NCBI GenBank assembly: GCA_035532755.1
Contig: DATKQI010000312.1
Coordinates: 1-11,728, forward strand
Source: DATKQI01 sp035532755
GTDB lineage: Bacteria > Pseudomonadota > Alphaproteobacteria > Acetobacterales > Acetobacteraceae
Direction of reading: 5' to 3'
Length of the DNA stretch: 11,728 nucleotides
The notes below the pieces were generated by a model. The model did not search any database, was not told where the DNA came from, and saw only the letters and a program-made list of their open reading frames with translations. Each line of letters begins with the position of its first letter. The first letter of the stretch is position 1. Position numbers and translations under genes: made by a program. Below, one piece after another: positions 1-5,246 of the stretch.

Positions 1-156
1 CTGCACCTCGGCGTTGGCGCCCTGGTGGCTGTTCACCGCCTGCTCGGAATAGATCGGCCGGGCGGGGCCGGTGACGGGGGCGTTGGTGCCGGCATAGGCG
101 ACCGAGCCGGTGGCGAGCATGGCGGCGGCGGCGAGGGCGAATAGTGTCTTGGTCAT
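1..156 (-). CDS. Small secreted protein, C-terminus cut off by window edge
   Basis: The first 52 codons of a minus-strand gene are visible, starting with ATG at 156-154. An AGGAG ribosome binding site lies 7 bases upstream. The N-terminus is a textbook Sec signal peptide: MTK, a hydrophobic Leu/Ala-rich core, then SVAYA with likely cleavage after residue 22, before GTNAP. The mature part that can be seen is Ala/Pro/Gly-rich (PVTGPARPIYSEQ) with no recognisable domain. It should be exported to the periplasm or cell surface. It diverges from the dehalogenase gene across 183 bp (157-339). That gap must hold both promoters, but I see no convincing -35/-10 pair there. I do not recognise the family, and the function is unknown because the rest lies outside the window. 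Confidence 0.72.
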   Translation of the reverse strand, partial: MTKTLFALAAAAMLATGSVAYAGTNAPVTGPARPIYSEQAVNSHQGANAEVQ

Positions 157-339
157 CTTCAGTCTCCTGTCTGTGGGCTTTTGGCCCGGAAGGGGTGGCG
201 GGGCGTGTCCCGCTGACAGGGCGGAAGATGGCCCATAACCACGCAAACGATAATGCGCGTCGTTGTCCTATGATTTATGCGTGAAAGTATGGAATAGAGG
301 GTGTTTGCTGCCCGAAGCTGCATGGGGCAGGCTGTGCGG

Positions 340-1038
340 ATGAAGGCGATCCTGTTCGATACGTTCGGCACGCTGGTGGACTGGCGTTCCAGCCTGATCG
401 ACGAACTCGGCGGCTTCGGTGCCGGGCGCGGACTCACCGCCGATTGGGCGGCGTTCGTCGATGCGTGGCGGGGCGAGTATGTGCCCTCGATGGAACGGGT
501 GCGGCGGGGCGCGCTGCCATGGACCGTTCTGGACGATCTCCATCGCGCCTCGCTCGATGCGCTGATCGACCGTTTCCATCTTGTCGGCCTCACCGCGGCG
601 GACCGTGTTCATCTGGTCCGGGCGTGGCACCGGCTGCGACCGTGGCCGGACGTGGTGGCGGGTCTGCGGCGGCTGAAAGCACGCTACGTCATCGCCCCGC
701 TGTCGAACGGCAACGTCGCGCTGCTCACCCATCTCGGGAAATTCGCCGGCCTGCCGTGGGATGCGGTGTTCGGCGCCGATCTGTTCAGGCACTACAAGCC
801 GGATCCCGAGACCTATCTTGGCGCCTGCGCGCTGCTGGACCTGCCGCCCGGCGAGGTGATGATGGCTGCCGCCCACAACGCGGACCTCGCCGCCGCCCGC
901 GCCGCGGGGTTGCGCACCGGGTTCTTTCCGCGCCCCACGGAATACGGGCCAGGCCAGACCGACAATCTTTCCGCCACCGGCGCGTGGGATGTGGTGGCGG
1001 CCGACGTGACCGACTTCGCCACCCGCCTGGGTGCGTAA
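340..1038 (+). CDS. Haloacid dehalogenase, type II (HAD superfamily)
   Basis: A 232-residue HAD hydrolase whose motifs match the L-2-haloacid dehalogenase subgroup (hydrolysis of (S)-2-haloacids to 2-hydroxy acids, cytoplasmic). The catalytic motif FDTFGTLVDW places the nucleophile at Asp7 and Thr at 11. The second motif is LSNGN (Ser122), the conserved lysine is in HYKPDPETY (Lys153), and the final motif AAAHNADLAAARAAGLRT carries Asn180 and Asp182. Length is normal for the family (about 220-240). I chose ATG 340 because the first motif then begins at residue 4, as in relatives. GTG 301 and ATG 322 are in frame but add a tail without similarity, and no start has a strong ribosome binding site. 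It converges on mmcB with only 3 bp between stop codons. Many proteins of this subgroup have no proven haloacid activity, so the substrate is inference. Confidence 0.85.
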   Translation: MKAILFDTFGTLVDWRSSLIDELGGFGAGRGLTADWAAFVDAWRGEYVPSMERVRRGALPWTVLDDLHRASLDALIDRFHLVGLTAADRVHLVRAWHRLRPWPDVVAGLRRLKARYVIAPLSNGNVALLTHLGKFAGLPWDAVFGADLFRHYKPDPETYLGACALLDLPPGEVMMAAAHNADLAAARAAGLRTGFFPRPTEYGPGQTDNLSATGAWDVVAADVTDFATRLGA

Positions 1039-1041
1039 CCG

Positions 1042-1497
1042 CTACTCCACCCGCAACGCCGAACGCCGTTCCCGTGCGCCCTCGGGGTCCAGCACATCCG
1101 ACAGGCGGGCGGCGGCGGTCCAGGCGAACAGGTGCAGCAGCGCCCGCCGCCGCGCCGGCGCCAGGGGATGCGACGGCGCTTCCCGCAGGATCTCCGCCAT
1201 CCCGGCCTCGGCCACCACAACCCCCACGTCGTCCGGCAGCAGCGCGCGCGGGAAATCCGGCTCCACGGCGAAGAAGAACGCATCGCAATATCCGCGATAG
1301 GCCGGCCACTTCCCGTCCGTCATGAAATCCCGCACACCGGATTTCACCTCGATGCACACGAACCCGCCATCGGGCCGCAGGGCCAGCACGTCCGCCCGGT
1401 GCCCGTCCGGCAGGATCACCTCGTGCAGCGGCATCCAGTTCTGCCAGCGGCATAGCCGATCGACCGCCAGATGCACCCGCTCCGCCACCTCCCCCAT
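1042..1497 (-). CDS. mmcB: MmcB family DNA repair protein (PD-(D/E)XK nuclease fold)
   Basis: A 151-residue protein of the MmcB family (formerly DUF1052), small restriction-nuclease-like proteins found mainly in Alphaproteobacteria and linked in Caulobacter to mitomycin C damage repair. The visible active-site pattern is RADVLAL (Asp36), then CIEVKSG (Glu50-Val-Lys52), the D...ExK signature of the fold. It is followed by the family hallmark DFMTDGKWPAYRGYCDAFFFAV (quoted here as DFxTDxKW at 57-64 and YCDAFFFAV shortly after). The start ATG at 1497-1495 lies 12 bp after the stop of the pterin dehydratase gene, so it is probably translated from a shared transcript; its ribosome binding site is weak. 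I found no alphaproteobacterial LexA box (GTTC-N7-GTTC) in the bases just upstream, although family members are often SOS-regulated. The C-terminus (about residues 100-151) is Ala/Arg-rich and less informative. Confidence 0.88.
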   Translation of the reverse strand: MGEVAERVHLAVDRLCRWQNWMPLHEVILPDGHRADVLALRPDGGFVCIEVKSGVRDFMTDGKWPAYRGYCDAFFFAVEPDFPRALLPDDVGVVVAEAGMAEILREAPSHPLAPARRRALLHLFAWTAAARLSDVLDPEGARERRSALRVE

Positions 1498-1509
1498 CGT
1501 GACGAGGGA

Positions 1510-1806
1510 TCAGCCCGGCGGGGCGAGGGCGTCGATCGCCTTGGCCAGGGCGATGTCCTTTTCGGAAAGCCCGCCGGCATCGTGGGTGGTGAGGGTGATG
1601 TCCACGCGGTTCCAGGCGTTGCGCCATTCCGGGTGGTGCTGGTGCTGCTCGGCGAGCAGGGCGACGCGGCACATGAAGCCCCAGGCGGCGGAGAAATCGG
1701 CGAATTTCAGGTGGCGCGTGACGGCGTCCTGGTTTTTGGCCAGCGCCCAGGCCGGCAGCGTGGCGGGCAGGGCGGCGCGCTGCTCGGTCGTCAATCTGGC
1801 CACCAT
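1510..1806 (-). CDS. phhB: Pterin-4a-carbinolamine dehydratase
   Basis: A 98-residue protein, a normal length for this family. It dehydrates 4a-hydroxytetrahydrobiopterin to quinonoid dihydropterin, recycling the cofactor of aromatic amino acid hydroxylases such as phenylalanine hydroxylase. The signature is plain: EQHQHHPEW (His57, His58, Pro59, Glu60, Trp61), then NRVDITLTTHDAGGLSEKD, with the third active-site histidine in THD (His75). The start at 1806 is fixed by an AAGGAG ribosome binding site 8 bases upstream. A longer in-frame start at 1836 would bury that site inside the gene. It sits 55 bp after the copper chaperone gene and 12 bp before mmcB. No phenylalanine hydroxylase gene is visible here, so its partner must be elsewhere. 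The symbol phhB is by family; function is confident, specific physiological role is not. Confidence 0.92.
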   Translation of the reverse strand: MVARLTTEQRAALPATLPAWALAKNQDAVTRHLKFADFSAAWGFMCRVALLAEQHQHHPEWRNAWNRVDITLTTHDAGGLSEKDIALAKAIDALAPPG

Positions 1807-1814
1807 GTCGGGTG

Positions 1815-1820
1815 CTCCTT
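1815..1820 (-). promoter_or_regulatory. Ribosome binding site of the pterin dehydratase gene
   Basis: On the minus strand this reads AAGGAG, a near-perfect Shine-Dalgarno sequence, with 8 bases to the ATG at 1806. It decides the start of the gene against the in-frame alternative at 1836. Confidence 0.85.
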
Positions 1821-1861
1821 TGCTGTGGTCCGGCAAGGACGATAACCCATCCGTGCGGGCA

Positions 1862-2323
1862 TCAGTTCGCCGGCTTCGTCGCTCCCGGTTTCTCCACCGT
1901 CAGCATCACCTGCGTCGGTCCGGCATGGGTGAAGTTCAGCGTGCAGGGGATCGTCCCGCCGGGATCGAGGCGGAACCGGGTGCCGATCAGCATCAGGTGC
2001 AGCCCGCCGGGCTTGAGCTGCACGGTCTTGCCGGGGGGCAGGGTGATCGCTTTCACCGGGCGCATCTTCATCACGCCGGCCATGTCCATGTTCTGATGGA
2101 TCTCGGTCGATTTCGCGATGGGGCAGGATGCGCCGATCAGGCTGTCCGCGGTGGTGCCGGTGTTGGTGATGCTGAGATAGCCCACGGCCGAGGCGCCGGC
2201 GGCCGCGGTGGCGCGCGTCCAGGGATGGGTGATGCGCAGCCCGTTGACGCTGTAGTCGTATGCCCATGCCGGCAAGCTCGTCAGCGCCAATGCCATAATG
2301 GCGGCCAGGACCGTCCGGTTCAT
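1862..2323 (-). CDS. PCuAC family periplasmic copper chaperone
   Basis: A 153-residue exported protein of the PCuAC (DUF461) family, which binds Cu(I) in the periplasm and helps metallate the CuA site of cytochrome c oxidase. The signal peptide runs from MNRT to PAWA, with likely cleavage after residue 21. The copper site fits the family formula H-X10-M-X21-H-X-M exactly: His76, Met87, His109 and Met111. The early block LRITHPWTRAT and the region AVGYLSITNTG are also typical. The start ATG at 2323 has GAGGA four bases upstream. Sco1, the usual partner, is not in the window. The gene lies between the glutathione S-transferase (51 bp) and pterin dehydratase (55 bp) on the same strand, which may reflect co-transcription but no shared pathway. 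Family and metal site are confident; the oxidase role is inferred from relatives. Confidence 0.93.
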   Translation of the reverse strand: MNRTVLAAIMALALTSLPAWAYDYSVNGLRITHPWTRATAAAGASAVGYLSITNTGTTADSLIGASCPIAKSTEIHQNMDMAGVMKMRPVKAITLPPGKTVQLKPGGLHLMLIGTRFRLDPGGTIPCTLNFTHAGPTQVMLTVEKPGATKPAN

Positions 2324-2374
2324 CGCGTCCTCATCGACATGTGAGCCTCATCTTCGCGAAGTGGCGCCATCCAT

Positions 2375-3034
2375 TCACGGCCGGGTTTCGTATTTGTCGA
2401 GCAGCCATGCCGCCGGCTCGGCCGCCGCGGCCTCGTACCAGGCGGCGACCAGCGGGTGCGCGCGCACGGCGTCGCAATAGGCGCGCGCCGTGGCGGACAG
2501 TTCGGGCCGATAGGTCAGGAAGCGGGCCACGATCGGTGCGTACATCGCATCCGCGGCGGTGAAGGCCGTGCCGAACAGGAACGCCCCCCCGGCGCCGAAG
2601 CGGGTGCGGGTCTGCTGCCAGATCGCCTCGATCCGGGCGATGTCGGCCAGCGCGCCCGGGGTGCGGCCGTGGCCCGTGAACTCGCGGCCGAGGTTCATCG
2701 GCATCGCCATGCGCAATTCGCGGAAGCCCGCGTGCATCTCGGCCGCGATGCTGCGGGCATGGGCACGCGCGGCCGGATCGGCCGGCCACAGCGCCGGATG
2801 CTGCTCCGCGCAGTATTCGCAGATCGCGAGGCTTTCCCACACCTCCACGCCGCGATGCACCAGGAACGGCACAAGCCCGGCGGGCGTGGCATTCCGCAGT
2901 GCCGGCGTGGCGCCGCCGGCCAGCGGGATCAGCACTTCCTCCACATCGAGCCCCGCGAGCTTCACCGCGAGCCAGCCGCGCAACGACCACGACGAATAGC
3001 GGCGCGTGCCGATCACCAGACGACCTTCGGACAT
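2375..3034 (-). CDS. Glutathione S-transferase family protein
   Basis: A 219-residue cytosolic GST-fold protein. The N-terminal thioredoxin-like domain (about residues 5-80) begins with IGTRRYSSWSLRGWL, where Ser14/Ser15 are the likely catalytic serines. It then has the cis-proline in LVPF (Pro56) and the glutathione gamma-glutamyl contact ES (Glu67-Ser68) in VWESLAICEY. The helical C-terminal domain (about 90-215) contains FLFGTAFTAADAMYAP, the usual N-capping box and hydrophobic staple region. ATG 3034 is chosen because a G-rich stretch (GGGGGGAA) precedes it and the fold starts at once. A GTG start nine codons upstream is possible. The gene lies 87 bp downstream of the hydrolase. Substrate unknown; detoxification or glutathione-dependent isomerisation are both usual for the family. 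Confidence 0.9.
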   Translation of the reverse strand: MSEGRLVIGTRRYSSWSLRGWLAVKLAGLDVEEVLIPLAGGATPALRNATPAGLVPFLVHRGVEVWESLAICEYCAEQHPALWPADPAARAHARSIAAEMHAGFRELRMAMPMNLGREFTGHGRTPGALADIARIEAIWQQTRTRFGAGGAFLFGTAFTAADAMYAPIVARFLTYRPELSATARAYCDAVRAHPLVAAWYEAAAAEPAAWLLDKYETRP

Positions 3035-3095
3035 GTTCCCCCCATGACGATGCGCCGGCACTCTGCCATGGCGCGCGAGGCGGCGGAATGGGGGG

Positions 3096-3137
3096 TCAGC
3101 CGGCTGCGCCGCTTATGGAGTTCAGCCGGCTGCGCCG
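3096..3137 (-). repeat. 16-bp direct repeat duplicating the hydrolase gene's 3' end
   Basis: The 16 bases TCAGCCGGCTGCGCCG occur at 3096-3111 and again at 3122-3137, 26 bp apart. On the coding (minus) strand the inner copy is the last five codons plus most of the stop context of the hydrolase (ending GCAGCCGGCTGA), and the other copy repeats this just after the stop. Each copy holds the perfect 10-bp palindrome CAGCCGGCTG. The two copies can therefore pair with each other or fold alone in the transcript between hydrolase and GST. There is no T-run, so a classical terminator is unlikely; RNA processing or attenuation is conceivable. It could also be a chance small duplication. Confidence 0.7.
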
Positions 3138-4021
3138 GCGGGGCTCGTCTCGTCGGCCGGAGTCTCGGCGCCGGCGCAGGCGGTGATGAAGGCGGTCACG
3201 TCCGCCACCACGCGGCGGCGGCGATGCAGCACCGGGGCGAAGGCGCCGATAATGCCGAGATGCCCCATGCCAGGATACACCCGCGTTTCCACCATTCCGC
3301 CCATGGCGCGGATGCGGGTGGCGAGGGCGGCGGTGTTGCGCGGCGCGACCACCCGGTCGCGCACGCCGGCCGCGAGCAGCATCGGCGGGTTCTCGCCGTC
3401 CACATGGTTGATCGGCTGGGTTTCGGCGAGGTCGGCGGCGGAGGCGAAGATGGGCTGGATGTCCGGGTCGCGGATCGGCAGGAAATCATACGGGCCGGCA
3501 AGGCCGATCACGCCGGCGAGCTGGGTGCGGTCCACCCCCGTTTCGGCCAGCCACCGCGGATCGAGCGCGAGCATCGCGACGAGGTAGGCGCCGGCCGAAT
3601 GCCCGGCCAGGATGGGCTGCGGCGCGGCACCCAGTGCGGCTGTTCGCGCCATCAGCCACGCGGTGGCAGCGGCGGCGTCGGCGATGAAGCCGGGAAAGCG
3701 CACTTCCGGGAACAGCCGGTAATCCGGCACCGCCACCACCGCCCCGCCGCGGGCCAGCCGGGCGGCCAGGAAGCGGTAGTCCTGCCGGCGGCCGAAGCTC
3801 CAGCTTCCGCCATAGAAGAAGATCACCAGCGGCTGCCCCGGCCGCGCCACGGCCAGGCGATAGACATCGAGCTTCTGCCGCGGATGCGCGCCGTAGGCGA
3901 GGCCGCGAGCAACCTGCAGCCCGCGCAGGCTGGTGCATGCGTTCACCAGATCCGCCGGCGCCGGAAGCGGCAGGCGGGAAAGGGCGGAGCCGATGGACCG
4001 CAGCAGCGAACCGTTCGCCAT
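3122..4021 (-). CDS. Alpha/beta-hydrolase (carboxylesterase-like)
   Basis: A 299-residue alpha/beta-hydrolase of the esterase/lipase-like group (BD-FAE/kynurenine formamidase-like architecture). The oxyanion-hole segment is FFYGGSW (Gly71-Gly72), equivalent to HGG in relatives. It is followed by VPDYRLFPE at about 98-106. The nucleophile elbow is GHSAGA (Ser142), the acid is Asp222 in GVRDRVV, and the base is His254 in GMGHLG, so the triad is complete. No export signal is evident, suggesting a cytoplasmic enzyme. I chose ATG 4021. The reading frame stays open to 4225, but the upstream part is Cys/Arg-rich, lacks similarity to the fold and overlaps the divergent small-protein promoter. The ribosome binding site is weak. 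It is the first gene of a five-gene minus-strand run. Ester or amide substrate unknown. Confidence 0.88.
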   Translation of the reverse strand: MANGSLLRSIGSALSRLPLPAPADLVNACTSLRGLQVARGLAYGAHPRQKLDVYRLAVARPGQPLVIFFYGGSWSFGRRQDYRFLAARLARGGAVVAVPDYRLFPEVRFPGFIADAAAATAWLMARTAALGAAPQPILAGHSAGAYLVAMLALDPRWLAETGVDRTQLAGVIGLAGPYDFLPIRDPDIQPIFASAADLAETQPINHVDGENPPMLLAAGVRDRVVAPRNTAALATRIRAMGGMVETRVYPGMGHLGIIGAFAPVLHRRRRVVADVTAFITACAGAETPADETSPAGAAG

Positions 4022-4127
4022 TCCGCAGCATATGCCCCGCGCCGCCCCGACTGCAACGCGGCGGAGCGTGCCGGCCGGCACAAACTGCCGTGCGCGCCGC
4101 CCCGCGGGCCGGGCTGGCTGGCCGCGC

Positions 4128-4143
4128 AACGAAGGGTTTCGTT
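4128..4143. repeat. Inverted repeat in the divergent promoter region
   Basis: AACGAA (4128-4133) and TTCGTT (4138-4143) form a perfect 6-bp inverted repeat with a 4-base centre. It lies 12 bp upstream of the sigma-54-like -24 element of the small-protein gene and about 107 bp upstream of the hydrolase start on the other strand. It may be a regulator site or a short hairpin. Short inverted repeats like this also occur by chance. Confidence 0.4.
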
Positions 4144-4155
4144 CCTTCCCGCCTC

Positions 4156-4171
4156 TGGCATGCAAGCTGCA
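4156..4171 (+). promoter_or_regulatory. Candidate sigma-54 (-24/-12) promoter
   Basis: TGGCATGCAAGCTGCA compares with the sigma-54 consensus TGGCACG-N4-TTGCA. The invariant GG and GC are present with exactly 10 bases between them, and two of the other consensus positions differ. Start of transcription is predicted near 4182, giving a leader of about 24 bases with AGGGAG before the ATG at 4206. No sigma-70 hexamers are apparent in the same stretch. No enhancer-binding-protein gene lies in the window, and the upstream activator site is not identified. Moderate confidence: the match is good, but matches of this quality can arise by chance in GC-rich DNA. Confidence 0.45.
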
Positions 4172-4205
4172 CTGCCGGCAGCACCACATGCAGGGAGTCG
4201 AGCCC

Positions 4206-4523
4206 ATGACCATCGCTTCAGCCACGGCCGATCCGCGGTCGGCACAACAGGTTCATCGCCACCACCATGCCGGCGGCACCAAGGGGGCGAACGATGCGGG
4301 CAGCATCTCCACCCCGTTCGGCCTCGCTTCCGCAACCGCCGGCGCCGGCACAACGGCTGCGCCCAACGGCACCGGCGGCGTGTTGAGCTCGCAGATCGAG
4401 GCCTTGCTGGTCCAGCTTCAGGCCACGCAAGGCGGCAATCCCGCCACGGCCACTGCCACGGCCACTGCGGCAAGTGCCGATCCATCCGCCGCCACGCGCC
4501 AGCCCGCGCAAGCCATGCTGTAG
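4206..4523 (+). CDS. Hypothetical small protein rich in His, Ala, Thr and Gly
   Basis: A 105-residue protein I do not recognise. ATG 4206 has AGGGAG about 8 bases upstream. Residues 17-22 read VHRHHH, a possible metal-binding cluster. The middle is Gly/Ala/Thr-rich and probably disordered. The only segment with helix-like character is LSSQIEALLVQLQATQ at about 60-75, with leucines spaced as in an amphipathic helix. Then comes a short TATATATA run encoded by a duplicated 12-bp unit, and the end is PAQAML. There is no signal peptide, membrane segment or cysteine. A candidate sigma-54 promoter lies before it and a strong terminator after it, so it is probably a single-gene unit. That flanking structure is the main reason for calling it real. 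A reading frame that extends further upstream overlaps the hydrolase start and has no better ribosome binding site. Function unknown. Confidence 0.7.
   Translation: MTIASATADPRSAQQVHRHHHAGGTKGANDAGSISTPFGLASATAGAGTTAAPNGTGGVLSSQIEALLVQLQATQGGNPATATATATAASADPSAATRQPAQAML
4443..4466 (+). repeat. Two tandem 12-bp units inside the small-protein gene
   Basis: GCCACGGCCACT occurs twice back to back (4443-4454 and 4455-4466) and encodes alternating Ala-Thr. As a multiple of three it can expand or shrink without changing frame, so the length of the Ala-Thr run may vary between strains. Confidence 0.75.
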
Positions 4524-4524
4524 C

Positions 4525-4550
4525 GCCCGGGCTCCCCCAACAACCCGGGC
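4525..4550 (+). repeat. Hairpin just after the small-protein stop codon
   Basis: GCCCGGG (4525-4531) and CCCGGGC (4544-4550) form a 7-bp GC-only stem with a 12-base loop, starting 2 bp after the TAG stop. It has no T-run of its own but lies 7 bp before the terminator at 4558. It may protect the mRNA 3' end or reinforce termination. Confidence 0.55.
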
Positions 4551-4557
4551 TGCCTTG

Positions 4558-4587
4558 AAGGCCGGCGGCGGTGCCCCGGCCTTTTTT
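4558..4587 (+). terminator. Rho-independent terminator of the small-protein gene
   Basis: AAGGCCGG (4558-4565) pairs with CCGGCCTT (4576-4583) around a 10-base loop, followed directly by a run of six T (4582-4587). The T-run is on the plus strand, so it ends transcripts coming from the small-protein gene. It insulates the efflux operon that starts about 100 bp further on. Confidence 0.88.
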
Positions 4588-4679
4588 GTTGGCTGCCACC
4601 GCTCCGACATATCGCCGCGTGCCGCGCAGGACCGCCCGGATTGCTTTGCATGACTGGAGCCGGATTTCGCACTGGCAAA

Positions 4680-4701
4680 CTTATGATAACGCACCTTATG
4701 A
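4680..4701 (+). promoter_or_regulatory. Putative promoter/operator of the marR-emrA-emrB operon
   Basis: The most AT-rich spot of the neighbourhood holds TATGAT at 4682-4687, a good -10 hexamer, inside the odd palindrome TTATGATAA (4681-4689). CTTATGA is present twice, at 4680-4686 and 4695-4701, with starts 15 bp apart. No strong -35 element sits at the right distance, as is common when a regulator controls the site. MarR proteins usually bind palindromes overlapping their own promoter, so these repeats are the natural operator candidate. The position and repeats are seen; the regulatory role is inferred. Confidence 0.4.
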
Positions 4702-5246
4702 ATGCACGGCCTGAAAACCCCTTCCAACGGTGGCATGCGATGCCCGATTTCAAGCGTGACCTGCTGTTCCTGCTGCACGACGTCGCGCGGCTGCTGCGGG
4801 TGGATGCGGACAAGCGCGCCCGCGCCCACGGCATGACCCGCGCGCAGTGGGTGATGCTGATCTGGCTGGAGCGGCGGCCCGGCCTGTCGCAGAAGGAGCT
4901 TTCGGAACTGCTGGAGGTGGAGCCGATCACGGTCGCCCGCCTGGTGGACCGGCTGGAGAGCCGCGGCATGGTCGAGCGCCGGCCGGACCCGAAGGACCGG
5001 CGCATCTGGCGCCTGCATCTCACGGCTTCCGCCACGCCCCTGCTGGACGACATCCGGATCCAGCGGGAGGAGATGCGTGAAATGGTGCTGGCCGGACTGC
5101 CCGAACAGACGATTGCGATGATGATCGAGGGATTGATGACGATGAAGACGACGTTGTGCACCGAATTGCGCGGTGCCGCACGGCCCGATGTTGCGCCTCC
5201 CGGGTCCGTGCCTGGCACGCCGGTCAGCGAAACGGCGGCCGCGTGA
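4698..5246 (+). CDS. MarR family transcriptional regulator of an Emr-type efflux operon
   Basis: A 182-residue winged-helix regulator. The dimerisation helix starts near DFKRDLLFLLHDVARLLR (17-34). The DNA-binding region spans about 46-109: MTRAQWVMLIWLERRPG, the recognition part LSQKELSELLEVEPITVARLVDRLE (64-87), and the wing DPKDRRIWRLHLT with the family's DxR signature (97-109). The C-terminal 25 residues are a Pro/Ala-rich tail. Start uncertain: ATG 4698 is preferred, but ATG 4683 and ATG 4740 are in frame, and the latter begins right at the conserved helix with GGTGG upstream. The stop codon overlaps the emrA start by one base (TGATG), so translation is coupled. Such MarR/EmrR proteins typically repress their own operon and release DNA on binding phenolic or hydrophobic ligands. 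The ligand here is unknown. Confidence 0.9.
   Translation: MNARPENPFQRWHAMPDFKRDLLFLLHDVARLLRVDADKRARAHGMTRAQWVMLIWLERRPGLSQKELSELLEVEPITVARLVDRLESRGMVERRPDPKDRRIWRLHLTASATPLLDDIRIQREEMREMVLAGLPEQTIAMMIEGLMTMKTTLCTELRGAARPDVAPPGSVPGTPVSETAAA

Noticed and set aside
157..339. Possible promoters and a short AACGA...TCGTT inverted repeat in the gap between the first two divergent genes
   Set aside because: TATGAT-like and TTGTCC-like hexamers exist, but none pair at a proper 16-18 bp spacing. The 5-bp arms are too short to claim an operator.
159..593. A minus-strand frame overlapping the dehalogenase start and the intergenic gap
   Set aside because: It overlaps the conserved HAD N-terminus antisense, is Ser/Arg/Pro-rich with no family, and runs through the likely promoter region.
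3933..4205. An upstream extension of the small-protein reading frame
   Set aside because: It would overlap the start of the divergent hydrolase and override the promoter-like element, and ATG 4206 has the better ribosome binding site.
2456..4558. A plus-strand frame of about 700 codons opposite GST and hydrolase
   Set aside because: It is antisense to two genes with complete catalytic motifs, has a low-complexity Arg/Gly/His composition and no ribosome binding site.
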